Origin: Pempheris klunzingeri
Taxonomy: Eukaryota > Chordata > Actinopteri > Acropomatiformes > Pempheridae
NCBI RefSeq assembly: GCF_042242105.1
Contig: NC_092027.1
Coordinates: 15,033,721 to 15,097,720, forward strand
DNA: 64,000 bases
Reading direction: 5' to 3'
Shown here: positions 1-13,900 of the stretch, piece after piece
Position numbering within the stretch: the first letter of the stretch is position 1
Layout: each line of letters starts with the position of its first letter
Notes under the pieces: generated by a model
What the model saw: the letters and a program-made list of their open reading frames with translations, nothing else
Told to the model about the DNA's origin: nothing
Databases searched by the model: none
Made by a program: the position numbers and the translations under genes

Positions 1-712
1 CAATATACTAAAGCTGGTGTGTGTTTGCGGGCTGTCTTGGGAACCATGTATCTGTTTTTGTGTGTATCATTTTTGAATTTGAAAAGCAATGCGTCTGATA
101 ACGTGTGTGTGTGCGTGCGTGTGCGCGTGAGAGAGCATGCTCGCAGCGTCTTGAGAACGTTTGATGAGAATCCTCTAGAGACGTTGGGTTTCTAAAAATA
201 CTAATTCTGCCATTGTGTTGGTGTGGACTGTGAAGAGATAGCAGGGAGGGACGGAGGGAGGGAGAGGAAAAGCGAGGAGGAGAAACAGATAGTGTTAAGC
301 AGATATATTTTTTTCAAAAATCACCTCTTTTTCCTTATGAGTTAATGTGCCTACAAGCCTGCTCTGTGCACTCCATCACCCAACAAGCTGAAGCAGGTGC
401 AAGTAGCTCAGGGAAGCCCTGTTTTAGAGGAGCCTCCAATGCAACACTGTAACAGACAGCAGGCACAACGCTGCAGCCAAGTGGCAATGGTCTGATTGCC
501 AGTCGGCTTCATTTTCAGCCAGCCCTGTTATGTTTGGCAAATGAGTTAGGCTGTAGTGTCGGTTGAGAGAGATCTGGCAAGCCAAAATGGTGGTGGTGAC
601 CAAAGTGGACAATAGACATGAGGATTGCTTTTTTTCGTTGCTAGAGGCAGATAAATTGTCTAATCGCATGAGTAGCAGCAGGAGCAACAGCATACACATA
701 GATACAGAAAGA

Positions 713-713
<1 letters not shown>

Positions 714-746
<33 letters not shown>
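714..746. repeat. (CA)n microsatellite
   Basis: Pure CA dinucleotide run of about 16 units, immediately followed by GTACTG. Confidence 0.95.
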
Positions 747-748
<2 letters not shown>

Positions 749-940
749 ACTGTTCATACAAATAGTGATGGTGGCTCATTCATGCTCACATAAAACACTT
801 TATAGCACTTAGTCAACAGAGTTACTGTTATCTTTCAACAGACAGGCAGGTCATTTATATGGTAAACTCAGTGATGCCACCTGAGCTGCTTAAGATGAGT
901 ATACTCTATTTTAGGATAAACACAGCTACTGTGAATTGAT

Positions 941-1174
941 TGTGTGCGTGTGTGTTTGCGTGTGTGTGCGTGTGTATATGTGTGTGTGGTTGTGAGTGGG
1001 TGTACGCCTGGCTCTCTCCGTCTCTCTCTCACTCGCTCTCTCTATTGCCTCTCCATTTGTGATAGAGAGACCAAGAGAAGTGAAGGATTCCTGAAGGATT
1101 ATCTGATTGTTTCTGGAGATTGAGAGACCTCATTCCCAGCAAAGGGATTTATTTGTATTCGTGTGTTTGTCTGT

Positions 1175-1206
<32 letters not shown>

Positions 1207-1246
1207 CTGTGTCTGTGTGTCTGTGTGTGTTTGTCTGTGTGTGTAT
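941..1246. repeat. Compound GT-rich microsatellite region
   Basis: Two imperfect GT tracts (about 941-993 and 1,161-1,246, the second broken by CT and TT interruptions) flank a CT-rich stretch at about 1,011-1,050. The apparent cysteine/valine-rich open frame here is only the repeat read as CVCV. Confidence 0.9.
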
Positions 1247-2434
1247 GTAGGAGGCAGATAGAGGAATCTGTATGTCAGTCCATGACATTGAGGAAACCCA
1301 CGGTCAAATCCATGCTTTAATTCAATTTAGCCTCCATTAATAACATTATTTCCCTGCCAGCATGACTTGATGACTCCTACACAGTAGTGAAAAACAAATA
1401 TCTTTGCTGGTGCCCCTCTGAGATATGTGAGACTAGGCTGCTGTTTATTAATCTAAGTTGTGTTCTCAGGAAGAGGAGCTTAATGTTAGAGAGGAGTGCT
1501 GTGCGTTTTCTAACTCAACCTTTGACTAGCGAGTGATGAAATTCACCAGAAACAATGTGGCTGATAATATAGTGTCAGCCTTTGTTTTATGAGCTTTGCT
1601 CTTAACTGCAGAAGCGGAGTAGCAGGAAAAATATTTCCATGTGACTAAACCCAACTCGCTCACACTGGGTCAGAGCGACCCTGTGGTAAATGCGGGGAGG
1701 ATGAGGAGAAATATGTTCACTGTTTGAGGCATTTGGCCCGCGTTTCACATATGAATCATTTGATTTCAGCTCCTTCTCATCATGCGGCCTAAAACCAATG
1801 TTTAGTGAACTTTTTTATTACTCTAATCACCGATCTGCTGTACCTTGACACATCACCCACCTTTACAAAGGTGTCATGATCTTCATTATAGCCCTCGTAA
1901 CATTGATTGGTTACCCTGTCAACATGAATATAGAGCATGACGGGTAACAGCAAGGTGTGACATTTTAACCCGGCCGCCTTTGTGTCAAAGCTGCGCTCAG
2001 ATTATGAGCAGAAAAAAAAGGTGAAAACGGAGAACATGAACAGAAAAAAAGGAAGAGTGGAGAAAAACAAGCAAAGTGGAAGGGAGGCAGAATTAAGTCA
2101 AGGAGGTGTAACAGAGAACAGAGGGTGAGAGATTGAACAGCACAGGGCTACAGCGAGCATTTGTCAGGTCTGGGGGCGAGGAGGGAACCAGAGTGTCTCA
2201 AACACCGGGAGAAGTTGTGAGAAAAGAGTTGGAGGTGTGAGAAGGAGCGAGCGAGAGGGAGTCAGGAGTCTGAGGATGTGTGAGGAAGTAAGTTAGGTGT
2301 GATGCTGTGTGACTAACGCTGGTCTCTGGAGCAGACAGTGAGGAGCTGAACTCTGTTGATGACTTTCTGCCGCCCTGCAGAGATGGAGACCCACTTGGCT
2401 CATTAAAACTTACAACATGTGTCTAATGCTCAGC

Positions 2435-2470
2435 TGTGTGTGTGTGTGTGAGTGTGTGTGTGTGTGTGTG
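2435..2470. repeat. (TG)n microsatellite
   Basis: TG dinucleotide tract with one A interruption. Confidence 0.95.
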
Positions 2471-3689
2471 GCTTTTCTCAGTGTTACTGTATACCTGTGT
2501 GTGAATTTATTTGGACTGGAGGTATATGTCAGTGCTTGTGTGTATATGTACTTACATTTGTGTGTGTATGAATATTGTGATAGATATTTCCACTGTTGAC
2601 AAAGAATGATACATTCCCTCTGCCTCATGTGGTACATCTTAGCCATCAGAAAACTGTGTATGATGTATTTGGTTCAGAGAGCAGGCGAAGCATAAATTCA
2701 TCAGTTTGATAGATATTTGCTGTCTGACACACTTTTCCTTTTTTTATGTTGATAATGCTGATTTGACATAGCTCAAACCTTTTTTTTTTTTTTTTTTAAT
2801 GATTCCCGTATGCTGTTTCACTCTCATTGGCAAAAAGATTTTGTGAGAATACCAGCAAAGATGGCAGAGAGATTCACAGCATCACAAGTACATGGTACTG
2901 TATGCGCCTTAAGTGCCACACTGTGTTCTCACCATAGCAAACCTTTTAACTCCTGCTTGTAGACCTATTTGTCAGCCATTTTTGTGAACCCGGCGCAAAG
3001 CGAAAGCAAGACATTCTACAAAGATCAGACCCCATTTGACAAAGCTGAGATGCTGACCAACGACTGTCATAGCCGGTGGCTGCATTCCCAAAACAGCAGG
3101 GAGCTCCTGGCTCCAGGAAGCTGATTATTTTATAGTCACTGTTTTGGCACATATCCTTGCCTAAAAGCTCTGCAAGTCATTAGAAGGCTATTTAAATAAA
3201 CGTGAACCTCCAGCAAGCAGAGGGATAAGCCTTGAGGGTGGCTGTGAGTAGTAATCCCCATGCATCACCTAGCAGGCTTAGTGCAAAAGTCTTTTTTGTG
3301 CACACACATACAGGCAAAAAGATGGCCCATACACACTGGCTGAGATACAGTGGCACACATACACCACAAAATATGCTTCACAGTCACACACAGAAATTTA
3401 GGGATTTGGACAAGGAATTAATAAGCCCTTTCAAGCGCCTACAGGAAGGGAATGACTCTCACACTCTGAATACAGCTCGAGAAATCCAGGGTCAAAAAGT
3501 GAGGCATTGCTCACAACACACGGCGGCTGTCATGTGGTCAAAGCTTCGGGTTGAGACAGAAATAGCAGAACGGGGATCAACAGCTGATCTGCCGCTCAGC
3601 CACTTCTTGTGTCTAATAAACAATGCACCCTTGGGTGTACACGTCTGTATCTCACTCGCACATGCATGTATGGATGCAAATGTTCCCAG

Positions 3690-3900
3690 TCTTACACACT
3701 GTATATTATCATACACACACAGTCGTATTTCCATCACTTCGGAGGACATTGACTTAACTCATTTCCTGGAGACTTACCCTAACCATAACCATAACCACTA
3801 CTTGCCTAAACCTAACCCGAAGTCTTCAGCCTAAAGTTTAATGTTTTACAATGTGACTTTGTAAACAGACTTGTGTCCCCACAATGTCAGTAAGCAATAC
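3690..3900. repeat. Dispersed teleost intronic repeat (CCCTAACCATAACC type)
   Basis: The stretch contains a GGAGACTTACCCTAACC segment followed by AACCATAACCACTAC, TGCCTAAACCTAACCC and GTGTCCCCACAATG motifs, next to CACA-rich flanks. This combination recurs widely in teleost introns. It resembles telomere repeats only superficially. The family is identified from memory, without a library search. Confidence 0.5.
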
Positions 3901-5706
3901 ATGGTACACACACACGATCCTCAAAGTCATAAAAACACTCCTATAGGCCTCCTTGCAAGTACAGAAACAATCACTCCATCACACATCTCCAACTCACTTA
4001 AACTTACATGCACACACACTCTTTTGCACATTCTTAGCACTACTCCCCCCTGCCCTCTCTTGCTAGCACTATAAAACTCCACCCAGCTTGCATGCCCTTA
4101 GCCATTACCATGTTCCCATTCTGGAGCGGAATTGCAGCCTCCCTTTAAATCCCACAGTGGCAGACAGTATAAATGAAGTCGCTTCCCAGCCTAAAGCGCT
4201 ACGTAACACCCTAATAACTTCTGTATGCCTTGCCTGAATTAACTGTCTTGCCTGCGTCTTGTTGGTGGGTGAGTGCCAGCCGTGCAGAGCTAATGACGGC
4301 TAATGACTGTTTACGGTGACAGGATCGTTGTTATCCACTCCCCCACCCCCAAACACCCTACCCCAGTCTCCAGCTGGTATTATTATCATCACTTTACTGC
4401 TTTTGATAAGTCCCCACAGACACCGTTTAAGTGTTTGCTTGATGAAAGGCTCTCGTGCTTCTGAGCAGTCGTGCCAAGCTGATGTGATGGTCGGATTTTG
4501 TCAGGGAGTTCTTCCCTCCCATTGTTTAACAGAGATGGGAGTCAGGACAGTGTGCCTTCGTGGTTCATGTGCTTGTATCCTAGCGCGCTGCCCGGCTTCT
4601 CACGTGTGTGCATTTGTGTGTGTATGTGTGAACACGCCAGATGATGGAGAACAAATTGAAAATGAGATAGCTTGCACATCTTTCCTTTTTTTTTTTTCCT
4701 CCCTGTGTGTTTTTGTGTGTGTCTAGTTAATTTATTCAGGTTATTTTCTCTTCTCCAGACCCATGCAAATGAGATTGAATGGGAAAGGATGACAAGCATT
4801 CAGGCACAAACAGACAGCCTCATCTCTCTCTCACACTCTCCCTCTCTCCCCCTCTCCTCCAACACTGCTCTCCTAACTGCCTCTCTCTTTCTGCCACCTT
4901 TTTTCTTCTCTCATCTCGTTTTCCATGCTCCTCTCTCTCACACACCTGGCTTCACTCAGCAACACAGAAACTCACAGCCATACATGCACGTGTTCTCTTA
5001 AAAGCCTGTGAACAGAGAGAGGGCTTTACTACAATGCACCGACCCTGAGAGGGCGGTTCTCGCAAACATTGCGCTCTCCCTGGTGGATTTGCGGTGACAG
5101 TTTGCTTCCATACGATAAGCTCCGCTAACCATTTCCACTGAAGTAAAAGGGTTTTCTTTCCATTGTATTTGGTAATAAGGGAACCCACTCTGTGTTAGCG
5201 ATTGCTGCTAATGCCACATGCCAAAACAGGCAATGTGATAGCATTGTCTTTCCAACCTTTTGATGTATGTGTGCGTGCATTTGTATGTTAGTGTAGGCGA
5301 AAACATATTTAGGCCTGTGATATTGATGTGTGGGTTCGAAAGAGCCCTCATACTTGTGTGTCTGCACATGTGTGTTTTCCAAAAACCATACTGCTGGTGA
5401 CAGGGAGGACAGAGGCTAATAGTTCTGGTGTAATTAGTTTCAGATTTAGCATGAAGATGCCATGTGTTGTTGTTCAGTGGAAATTATCATAATGAAACAT
5501 GCTCTGTCTTTGTTTCTTCACACCCTTTGTCCCCCGCCCACTCTTCCCCCCCCTCCTCCCCCTCTTCTTTGCTCCAGCTTTTATCCACCTCCAAATACCA
5601 ATTTTATGCAACTTGTCATGTCCTTGTCTTGACCATTTCCCATTACCCCTTGCTGTCTAACCATGCTTTTCTTCCTCCCCTCTCCCCTCTATCCTCCTCC
5701 CACCAG

Positions 5707-8700
5707 AAGTGCCGGTGTCCTCTGTGCTTTGTCTCTCCTCGGTCAGAGAGCTACCGGTTCAGGTCAGGGAACTCTATGCGCAGGGTTTTGTCCTGGTTGC
5801 CGTCCACCCGTTTGTTCATCCCTGCGGCCCTCGTCACGCACACATCCAGCGCCAGCTCCATCGGGCCGTGCTGGTCCGAGAGACGCCAAGGTACACAAGT
5901 TTAACACACCCATGTTTTCATCAGCCCCGGCTTTATAGGATAAAACAGTTTTGACTGTAATGATTTATGTAGGCCTAGCAGATTGATAAAGATAAATGGG
6001 ATGATTCATTTGCAGCCAGATTTAGACAATAGAAGGTAGCAGCTTTTGCGGCTTCATTGTTTTGACATTGAGGCCAATTGAGACCCATTATCACAAGCAC
6101 AATGCTGCACCTCACCTCATTCTCTTGATGTAGAATTAATTGCAAATGAGTCAGCCACAAAAAATGGCTAACTTTAGCTCCCTGTCCCAATTCTTTCACT
6201 TATGACTATACATGATAATATACTATACTACTGTGACTGCGCAGTACCCTGTGTATCTCCTCTGTAACCCATTTATTTTAATGACTACAATGGTCACCAT
6301 ATTTGAGAAGAGCATTATTTTCATACCCTCCTACTATCAGCTCTGGTACAGCATGAAGCTGAGCTTTATTCTCAGCATCTCATCGTGGAAGCTATTGACA
6401 CATCTGTTCCAAACCTCAAACATATACATGCAGTCATCTCAATCCCATCATTCATGCAGTCCTGTTGGTAGACCCATTTCTGGCCTCACTCCAATTTATG
6501 TCTTAAATAATGTAAATTTTTCCCCATTTTTGCTTCAGTTTTGTCCCAAGGCATGTATCACTTTTACCATAAAGAAGATGTCTAGCCATTAGTCCTGCAC
6601 TGGATGAGTTACTTTTCCCCAAAAAATAGCTTTAAGACATACCATACATACAGCATGGCTCTTAAATGGCAATGTTGGTCGGTCAGTCAGGTGGAGCGTC
6701 ACTTTACTCCAGACTGAAATTTTCATTAATCTGGCATCAGATAATTTGGATGAAGAAATGCGTCTGTTGTAATGAGTGGGGGCCTCTTGTGTATCACTCT
6801 TTTGTGTCTTCTTGTTCGGAGGCCCATGGTTACATATGAAACCTTCCAATTGATGTCACTCCCCAATTTAAGAAATTACTTTGCTTAGCCCACAGTTTTC
6901 TTGGCATCCTCCTGTGTCCTGAGTGCTCTTTTTCTAATGTGAATTCAAGGAATGGCATAATGTATACACTCTCAGTCACACATTAGCACTGACGTGCACA
7001 CACACACACACACACACTCTAGTGCACAGGCAGGTGCTGGGCTGCTCCTTTGATGCCCCTCCTGCCAAGCGGTCCTGCTGCTTCCTGGCACCTGTCACCG
7101 TGGAGACGGCTGATTGCATCACCAGCGCTCGCCAGAGGGGAACGGCGCGCTGAAAGAGAGAAACCGTCTCTCCATCCTTTCATCTGCTTACTTCAGTGAT
7201 GGCCGTCCCCCATTTTCTTTTGTCCTCTGCACCCCCCTTCGCCCCCTTTACTCCGCCTTTTATGTCCCCATCACCGCCATCCCCTTTCATCAAAAACCCT
7301 AAAAATGAAAGAAAAAATATCTGACAGATCTACTGTTTCAAATCTAGCTGAGAATGTCACTCACGCCTCAGAGCACAAGATATTACCACGGCCTTCCCAC
7401 TGACCTCAATCCAAATCTGAAGAGCCGTATCTGAATACTCCTTTTATGATTGTGTCTTGTAGTGGGAGCAGAAGGAAATTCAGTCCCCTTGTCTGTCTAA
7501 TAAGTCTATTGTGATTTCGGTGAATGTGTGCTCTCCGTAAATGGAAAATTCACCCTGTACTAGAAGTGACATTACGTTTCTGCTGTGATCATTCTGGGTC
7601 AATGAGTGAACATGAGCGTGTCTGCCAGAATCTATGGAGCCAAGACTCGTTTAGACTGTAATGTTACTGGATGATGGAACTGCTCTGGTGATAATGGACA
7701 GGAAACAAACCTATAGGAAACAGTCCAGGGTAATGTTATAACAGCACAAGATCATTTTACATTTTCTGGTTCACGAGAACAAAATTGAGCTGAACTACAT
7801 TACAAATAATCGATGCTGCATAGTGAATATTTGTTTAAAGTCTCGCTTTTCACACCCTGTAGTTCAGAGAAAAACCAGCTGAGGTGGGGAAGGCATCGTT
7901 TGGAGACAGATGTGTGTGTGGCGGGTCACCAGGCTGCTGACCCAGAAGTGATTCAGAGCTATGTCAAGAGGGTGAGTTCAAGGGGGTGTGCAATCATGCC
8001 AGCAAAATGGGTTTGGTCTAATATGATTTACTTTTCAAGAATTTGTCTTCAAATGGAGATGCCTGAAGATTGAGAATAGAACAGTGTTTTCTCTTGTATT
8101 TGGCAATCAGTGTGTCACAAATGTCTTTTTTGACTGTACCAGGGTAGATCAAATAGGATCTTTATGATCCATGAATATAATGAAGAGGCACCTACACAGT
8201 TGAACATTGGCTTAACATTGCATGAAATATTCAGCCCTTTAGTGAAAACATGCAACTGTACGTCTAACTGAAGGACACTGAATGCTTCAATTAACACTTA
8301 TTTGTTTAATGAAGTGAAAGAGCGTTAGGTACTGACCCACTGCACTGATCCAGCTTTTCTCCCCCAGTACAGATGCCAATGCCTCAGCTCTGGTTATCTG
8401 CAGGTGCAGATCTGATACCAGCGCTCTCTTCTTCCCCAAATTTATAATGTGTCTACCTCACCGCAACTGGAATCGGCTTTATAAGGTAGCACGAAGCCAA
8501 GGATTGTTGTGGCTTAAAAACTGCAGTTTTTGGAATAAAATGGGGAACAAAGAGGAGCTAATGAGAAAAACAGAAGTTCTAAAAGGAAAACTCAGACTTA
8601 CAGAAAGTAGTGCTCCCTAGCCACCTCCTACATGCCAAAATCCTATAACACGCCACACCATTGACAACATTATTGAAGACATAAGGAAGAAAAATAGAAT

Positions 8701-10548
8701 ATGAAAAAACAACAAATCATCAAGTTTGGTCTGCATCAAGTTGAAGACCAAACTTCAAACTCCATTAGATGGTTTAGCAGGGGCAACTAGGTCTCATTGA
8801 AAGATCTGTACAAGACACTAATAGAAACTCTTATCTTTTCTAATTTGATATGAAAATGTATGTCTTTGATCCGGCCGTCATGAGTGTTTCCATTTAAGTA
8901 CGATAAGACAGCTATAGGGTTGTTAAGCATGACTTTCTGTGAAGTAAAAGACACAAGGCAGCTAGTTGTAACTTAATAAATGTTACTGATAGCAGAACTG
9001 AATTCTATTACATTGACCAAAAAAAAAAAATAATGGATTTGATCTGCTTAATGAAGTCAGCATCAGCACTCATATCAATCTACCATATTAGGTCGACGCA
9101 TTCCTAGAGAGTATGTTATGTTTGATGCTATGTTTGCCATGTAGAGATCTGTAGAGAGGAAGAGGAGGTCACAGACTAAAGGCAGGTGGTCCAAACCTCC
9201 TCAAAGGTTCTTCGATGAAGAACCGTAACTCATAATGGAGAGTTTCCTCTTTTTGTTTCCCACCACTTTGAATGCTACGTACTACATACAGCTGGATATG
9301 ACTGGATTGTGGAACCTGTCCTTATTGTTCACGGACATGTGTGCACACCACAGCACACCATGCCAAGGTGGAAGTGTCCATTTAACACTATGAGTGATGG
9401 GCCGTGTCCAGTCCAAACATGTTAGTGCTAAATCATGGCCTCACATGGCATGGCATCACATTTTTTAAAAAAAGTCTTGCTGATTACTGTACTACATTAA
9501 AGGGAAACTTCAATGAATTTTCTCACAGAAAGTCTGTTTACAGGTCTTGGGGAGTGCTACAGCATATGTCAAAAATAAGTTGTATAAAGCTTTTTGCGGC
9601 TCCAGAGAAAGTTGTGTGAAATCTGGTTAAATTGCAGCGCTGGACTACAAATTTGAAAAGCTTATCTGACGTCTGCCGCTCCCCTGCTTGAAGGCTCAAA
9701 GCTCCATTAGCCACTACTAGCATAATGTCCCCAAGTATCTGATTGAACTGTCAGTGGCTCCGATGCATTGTGGGTAATGTAGGCACCAGGCATTGACTAG
9801 GAAGAATAATGTATGGAATAAAAAAAATGTATATCTAGGATTTAGCTGCATCAATTTCAAAACTTTTAACAAAAGCGATCTATGTAGAATCCACCCCTCC
9901 CTCCTGCTCTGTACTTGTTGCACTGTATGTTTTCGTGTGTGCCTGTCATGTTGGCCTAGCACTGCTGCAACAGTGAAGGAAACATTACAGGGCTGAAAAG
10001 GCTACAGGCAGCTGCTTATAATTGCCTGTCTATGCCATATGGTAACCTTTCCTCTTGTCCCACAGAGCTTGTCCAATTCAAATGCACCAAACTCGACCAG
10101 AGGTTTTCCATTTCAAATGGTGCAAACGTAACTGATTGGAGGGACCGCTCACCATCCTGTAACTAGGAAACAGAAGGAGCAAATATGTAATAAATGGAAG
10201 GTCACAGTAGTTATGGTGAACTATAGAGAGACTTGACCCCAAGATACCCTGCCAACCACAGCGTCATGACTGGCATTTATGAGCTGTAAAACTCACTTTT
10301 CGTCTCTCCGCTCATGAATTCGCCAACAGTCCTACAATGGGAAATGAAAATGTGCTCTATTGAATAGATTTGCATCTGAACACCCACGGAGCACAAAGGG
10401 AAACCTGATTGGATGGAAATGCACATCACAGAGTATAATGTGATAGGCTCCGGCAGCGTGACATGAATAACCAATCAGATCACAAACTGCCAGAGAGAGT
10501 CCGAGATAAGAACCCAGGAGCAGTACTGGGCAGACAGAGTGACAGGCT

Positions 10549-10616
<68 letters not shown>

Positions 10617-10931
10617 CAGTTTTGAAATTCTATACTTTTTTCCAGCACTCACTAGCCCACCCACTCTCAATCTGTCTCTGGACTTACTCATCAGATAAAA
10701 CTGTGTGACTGCGTGTAATTGTGAGTGTGTTGGATGGTAATAGAGTGACTGTTCATACATGTGTGTGTGTGGGGATGAGTAAAGTGTCAAAGTAGTGGGT
10801 AATAGGGGAAGATGTGTCTCATTATTATTTGGTTGTAGTTTGCAATCTGATTTCTCTCCCGTTGAGCCTGTCTAAAACTGTCAGCCCAAATATCAACTGA
10901 CAATTAACCACCAGAGCTCCACGGGAGGGAG

Positions 10932-10986
<55 letters not shown>

Positions 10987-13900
10987 CACACACGTACACA
11001 CACGGATGCGTTGAGATAATGAGGTCCTTTTGTCATTTGAATATTTGATCTTTGCAGATGATTAGGTAGGTTGTTATTTTGCAGAATATCTACTCTGCGT
11101 ACCTCCGCCTTTGTTTGTGTGTAAATGAGGCTTTGTTTGTCTGACTGTAGTAGAACAGACGGTGCAAATTTATTTACGGTGCTGTGAATGACGTCCTTTT
11201 TATATTCATGTGTCACTCAAATTTAATCTAATAGGCTTTATTAGTGTGTATGGATATTAACATTGCATGTGTATGTTACCCTGCCAGATCCAGGATGTAG
11301 CAGAGCAAGGAGTGATGTTTGTGGGCTTTCTCCAGCAGCCGGGTGGAGGGCCCTGCTTCTTGGGGCACTGGGACCCTGAAGAGTTGTCCTCCTTACATTC
11401 AAGTCCTTCCCCCATACATCGACACCCCTTCAGCGCTAACACCAGCCCAACAGATCCTATACAACCCCATCATAATGACGTAGGACCTGACTATCGCCAC
11501 TTTGAACCTCAGGAGTTAGATCATGGAGGCGTAGAACACAACACGCAGGACCAAGAGCCTTTGGTATCAAGAGAAGCGGACTTCAGTCGTCTGAAACCCG
11601 TCCAGAGTTTAGAGCTTAGCCAGGAAGAGTCCAGTGAGCAAACACAGACCTTACAAGTATTTCAGGAGTCACTAGAATCAACCAAACAATCTCAAGACCC
11701 CAGCAAACCCAGTGTAGACACAGTTCAGGGCTGTCCACATCAAAACCCAGCAGAAGCCAAGGGGAAGCAGCTGTGTCCCAGCTCTCCAGAAGCTGCAGGT
11801 ATAATCAGACAACAGAAGGAGAATCTACCAGACCTAGAGGAATCCACAGAGAAACATTTCAACCCTTCCAATCAGAGAGAACGACAAAGTTCAAGCTCCG
11901 ACAGCTGGCTCAGCTCTCCAGAACTGGAACGGCACCATGAAAGAGAGTCCAACTCTTCGTGTACAGACGGGCAAAGCAGAATGACGACAGACAACAACAA
12001 CCATATTCGGCTCAAGAGTTCAGAGAAAGACAAGAATGCACCTTCACCACCAGCACAGGCTAGTAAGTAACCAGTTCCCTGTTTGTGGACAGTTTGTGGA
12101 TTATGACATGGGGTCATTGGACTAATCATCATCATGCAAAGTTCTTTTTGGTGTGCAGTCATCCATTTGACTTTCCCGTTTGTGTGCCTGTAGGGATGCA
12201 GCTCTTCGCCCTGTACAACCACACAGGAGAGCTGAACACTTCTCTGAGGTTCTACTCACTCAGGGTGCCGTTGCGAGTACAAAAGGAAGGAGGGCTGATC
12301 ACAGAGGTGGAGACACACTGGCTTGACCACATGACTCAGCATTTCACCAGCGGCGCACACCTCATCGACGGGTTTTTCCATCTTGGAGATGATAACGGTC
12401 AGTTTCGTGGCCATAGCAATGAACTATTGCTGAAAAAATGTTAAGTTCTGTTATGAATGCTGGTGTGACGGAGTTCTTCCAGTGTATTTGTTCAAAATGT
12501 TCCATGGTGTCTGAGCCAGTCAGCTAAAAGTCCCCCAATACCACAACACAAACTCCTAACCCACCAAATCTATATTTTGTTGTAGCAAGACACCATTTGT
12601 AAAGTCCTAAACCTTGATTGATTTTATGACCACTTGGGCTGTAAGCTGTAAACACAAATTTGACGTTTAATTCCCTTAAGTTAGAATGGAAAATGTGTTA
12701 ACAGACCACTAGTCTAGTCATTAACTTTATGTGCTACTTGTTGCCGGACATTTAGAGTACAATGGGTTTATCAAAACTTTTTCCCAACAGTGAGACTGAA
12801 CCAAAAGAGTCCAACCAAAACAACAGGCTGAAGTGTAACTGCAGAGTTGGGAGGAAATTTTATGTTAGTTAATCACTGTGAGAGAAAACTTTCACACTCT
12901 ACATTGAAAGTTGGTCTTTTGTTAATATAAAATATAGAGTATTGCAGGTTTATAGTCAATATTTCACCTTACCTACTGACTTTTACTTAAGAATTTTCAC
13001 TGGCTTAGTTCCATTAATTCTTGAAAAGAGGAAAAAGCTCCTCAGGCTGTAGATCTCTGCTTCACTGCTGGGTAATGGATGATATGCATGGAGTTACATG
13101 CCGCAAGTCCACGGCTTACACCATAAGTCACTGTTCAGTCACCCATGGAATAAGTAGGCTTAAGCCGAAGGGAACGGCGGATCAATAGCGAGAGATTGGT
13201 GAGTAGAGATGAGCCTGTAACTCCTGTCTGAATCTCATACGCCCTCTTCTGTTTATCTGACTCTTGTCTCTAATTTATCCTGTTTCTCTAGACAATGGGG
13301 TTTCATCCGTGGACAGCGTGTTCATCTTCCAGAGCTCTGCAGAGGAGAACACAAACACCTCCTTTGACGCCATCGTGGTTGAGCAGTGGACCATTGTTGA
13401 TGTGGGTCTTTGGGTTTTTAATACGCTGGAGAAGATGTGCACTTTGAGGAATCATTTGTGACTGGAGGCTAAAGCTGTTTTCTGTCAAACACTACATAAG
13501 AGCGGAGATGGAGGAAAGACACGTGTGGGCTTGTGGCTGAGCTTAAATGTGCTTACCTGCACTCGTAGTGTAATGTGCAATTTTTCTGGTGTGCGGCTAC
13601 ACTGTTTATGTTTGAGTGATTTTCTGTCTTTTTCTCTTGTGCAGGGTGTCATGGTAAAGACAGACTACATCCCACTGCTTCAGTCTCTGGCTCCGTATGG
13701 ATGGAGGCTGATGAGTGTGTTACCCACACCAATTGTTAAGACCAACAGGTACAGTACTACACCCCAAGATACCACTATTACAACAATTAACTCACATCTC
13801 TGCTAAACCTGCTTTTTCTGTACATTCGATCACTTTGAAAATCTAAAATCAGTATGGACTCATTACATTGCCTGTCTCGTTCTTTTGGACTTGGACACAG

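Larger units (their letters stand above)
1..5706. other. Non-coding stretch before the first rftn1 exon in the window
   Basis: I see no exon with convincing splice sites and protein similarity here. The expected first coding exon of raftlin (MGC start followed by a conserved STLKRPQVETK-like segment) was looked for and not found, so the stretch is probably the large first intron of rftn1. It holds several CA/GT microsatellites, homopolymer runs and a dispersed repeat near 3.7-3.9 kb. The long open frames present are low-complexity translations of those repeats. Confidence 0.6.
7972..11287. other. Large rftn1 intron
   Basis: No additional exon is recognised between the 109-bp exon and the 775-bp exon. 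Contents are a dispersed repeat at about 9.5-9.96 kb and two microsatellites of opposite orientation at 10.55 and 10.93 kb. The rest is AT-rich unique sequence without recognised features. Confidence 0.6.

Noticed and set aside
424-793. Overlapping open frames on both strands around 0.4-0.8 kb
   Set aside because: They consist largely of the CA repeat read as CVCV or THTH, with no splice context or family similarity.
3780-3830. Interstitial telomere repeat
   Set aside because: The CCTAACC-like units are irregular and belong to a broader dispersed repeat; no true (TTAGGG)n run exists.
10332-10790. 152-codon - strand open frame
   Set aside because: Its core is the TG/CA microsatellite translated as poly-TH. 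It lies in an rftn1 intron with no protein-like flanks.
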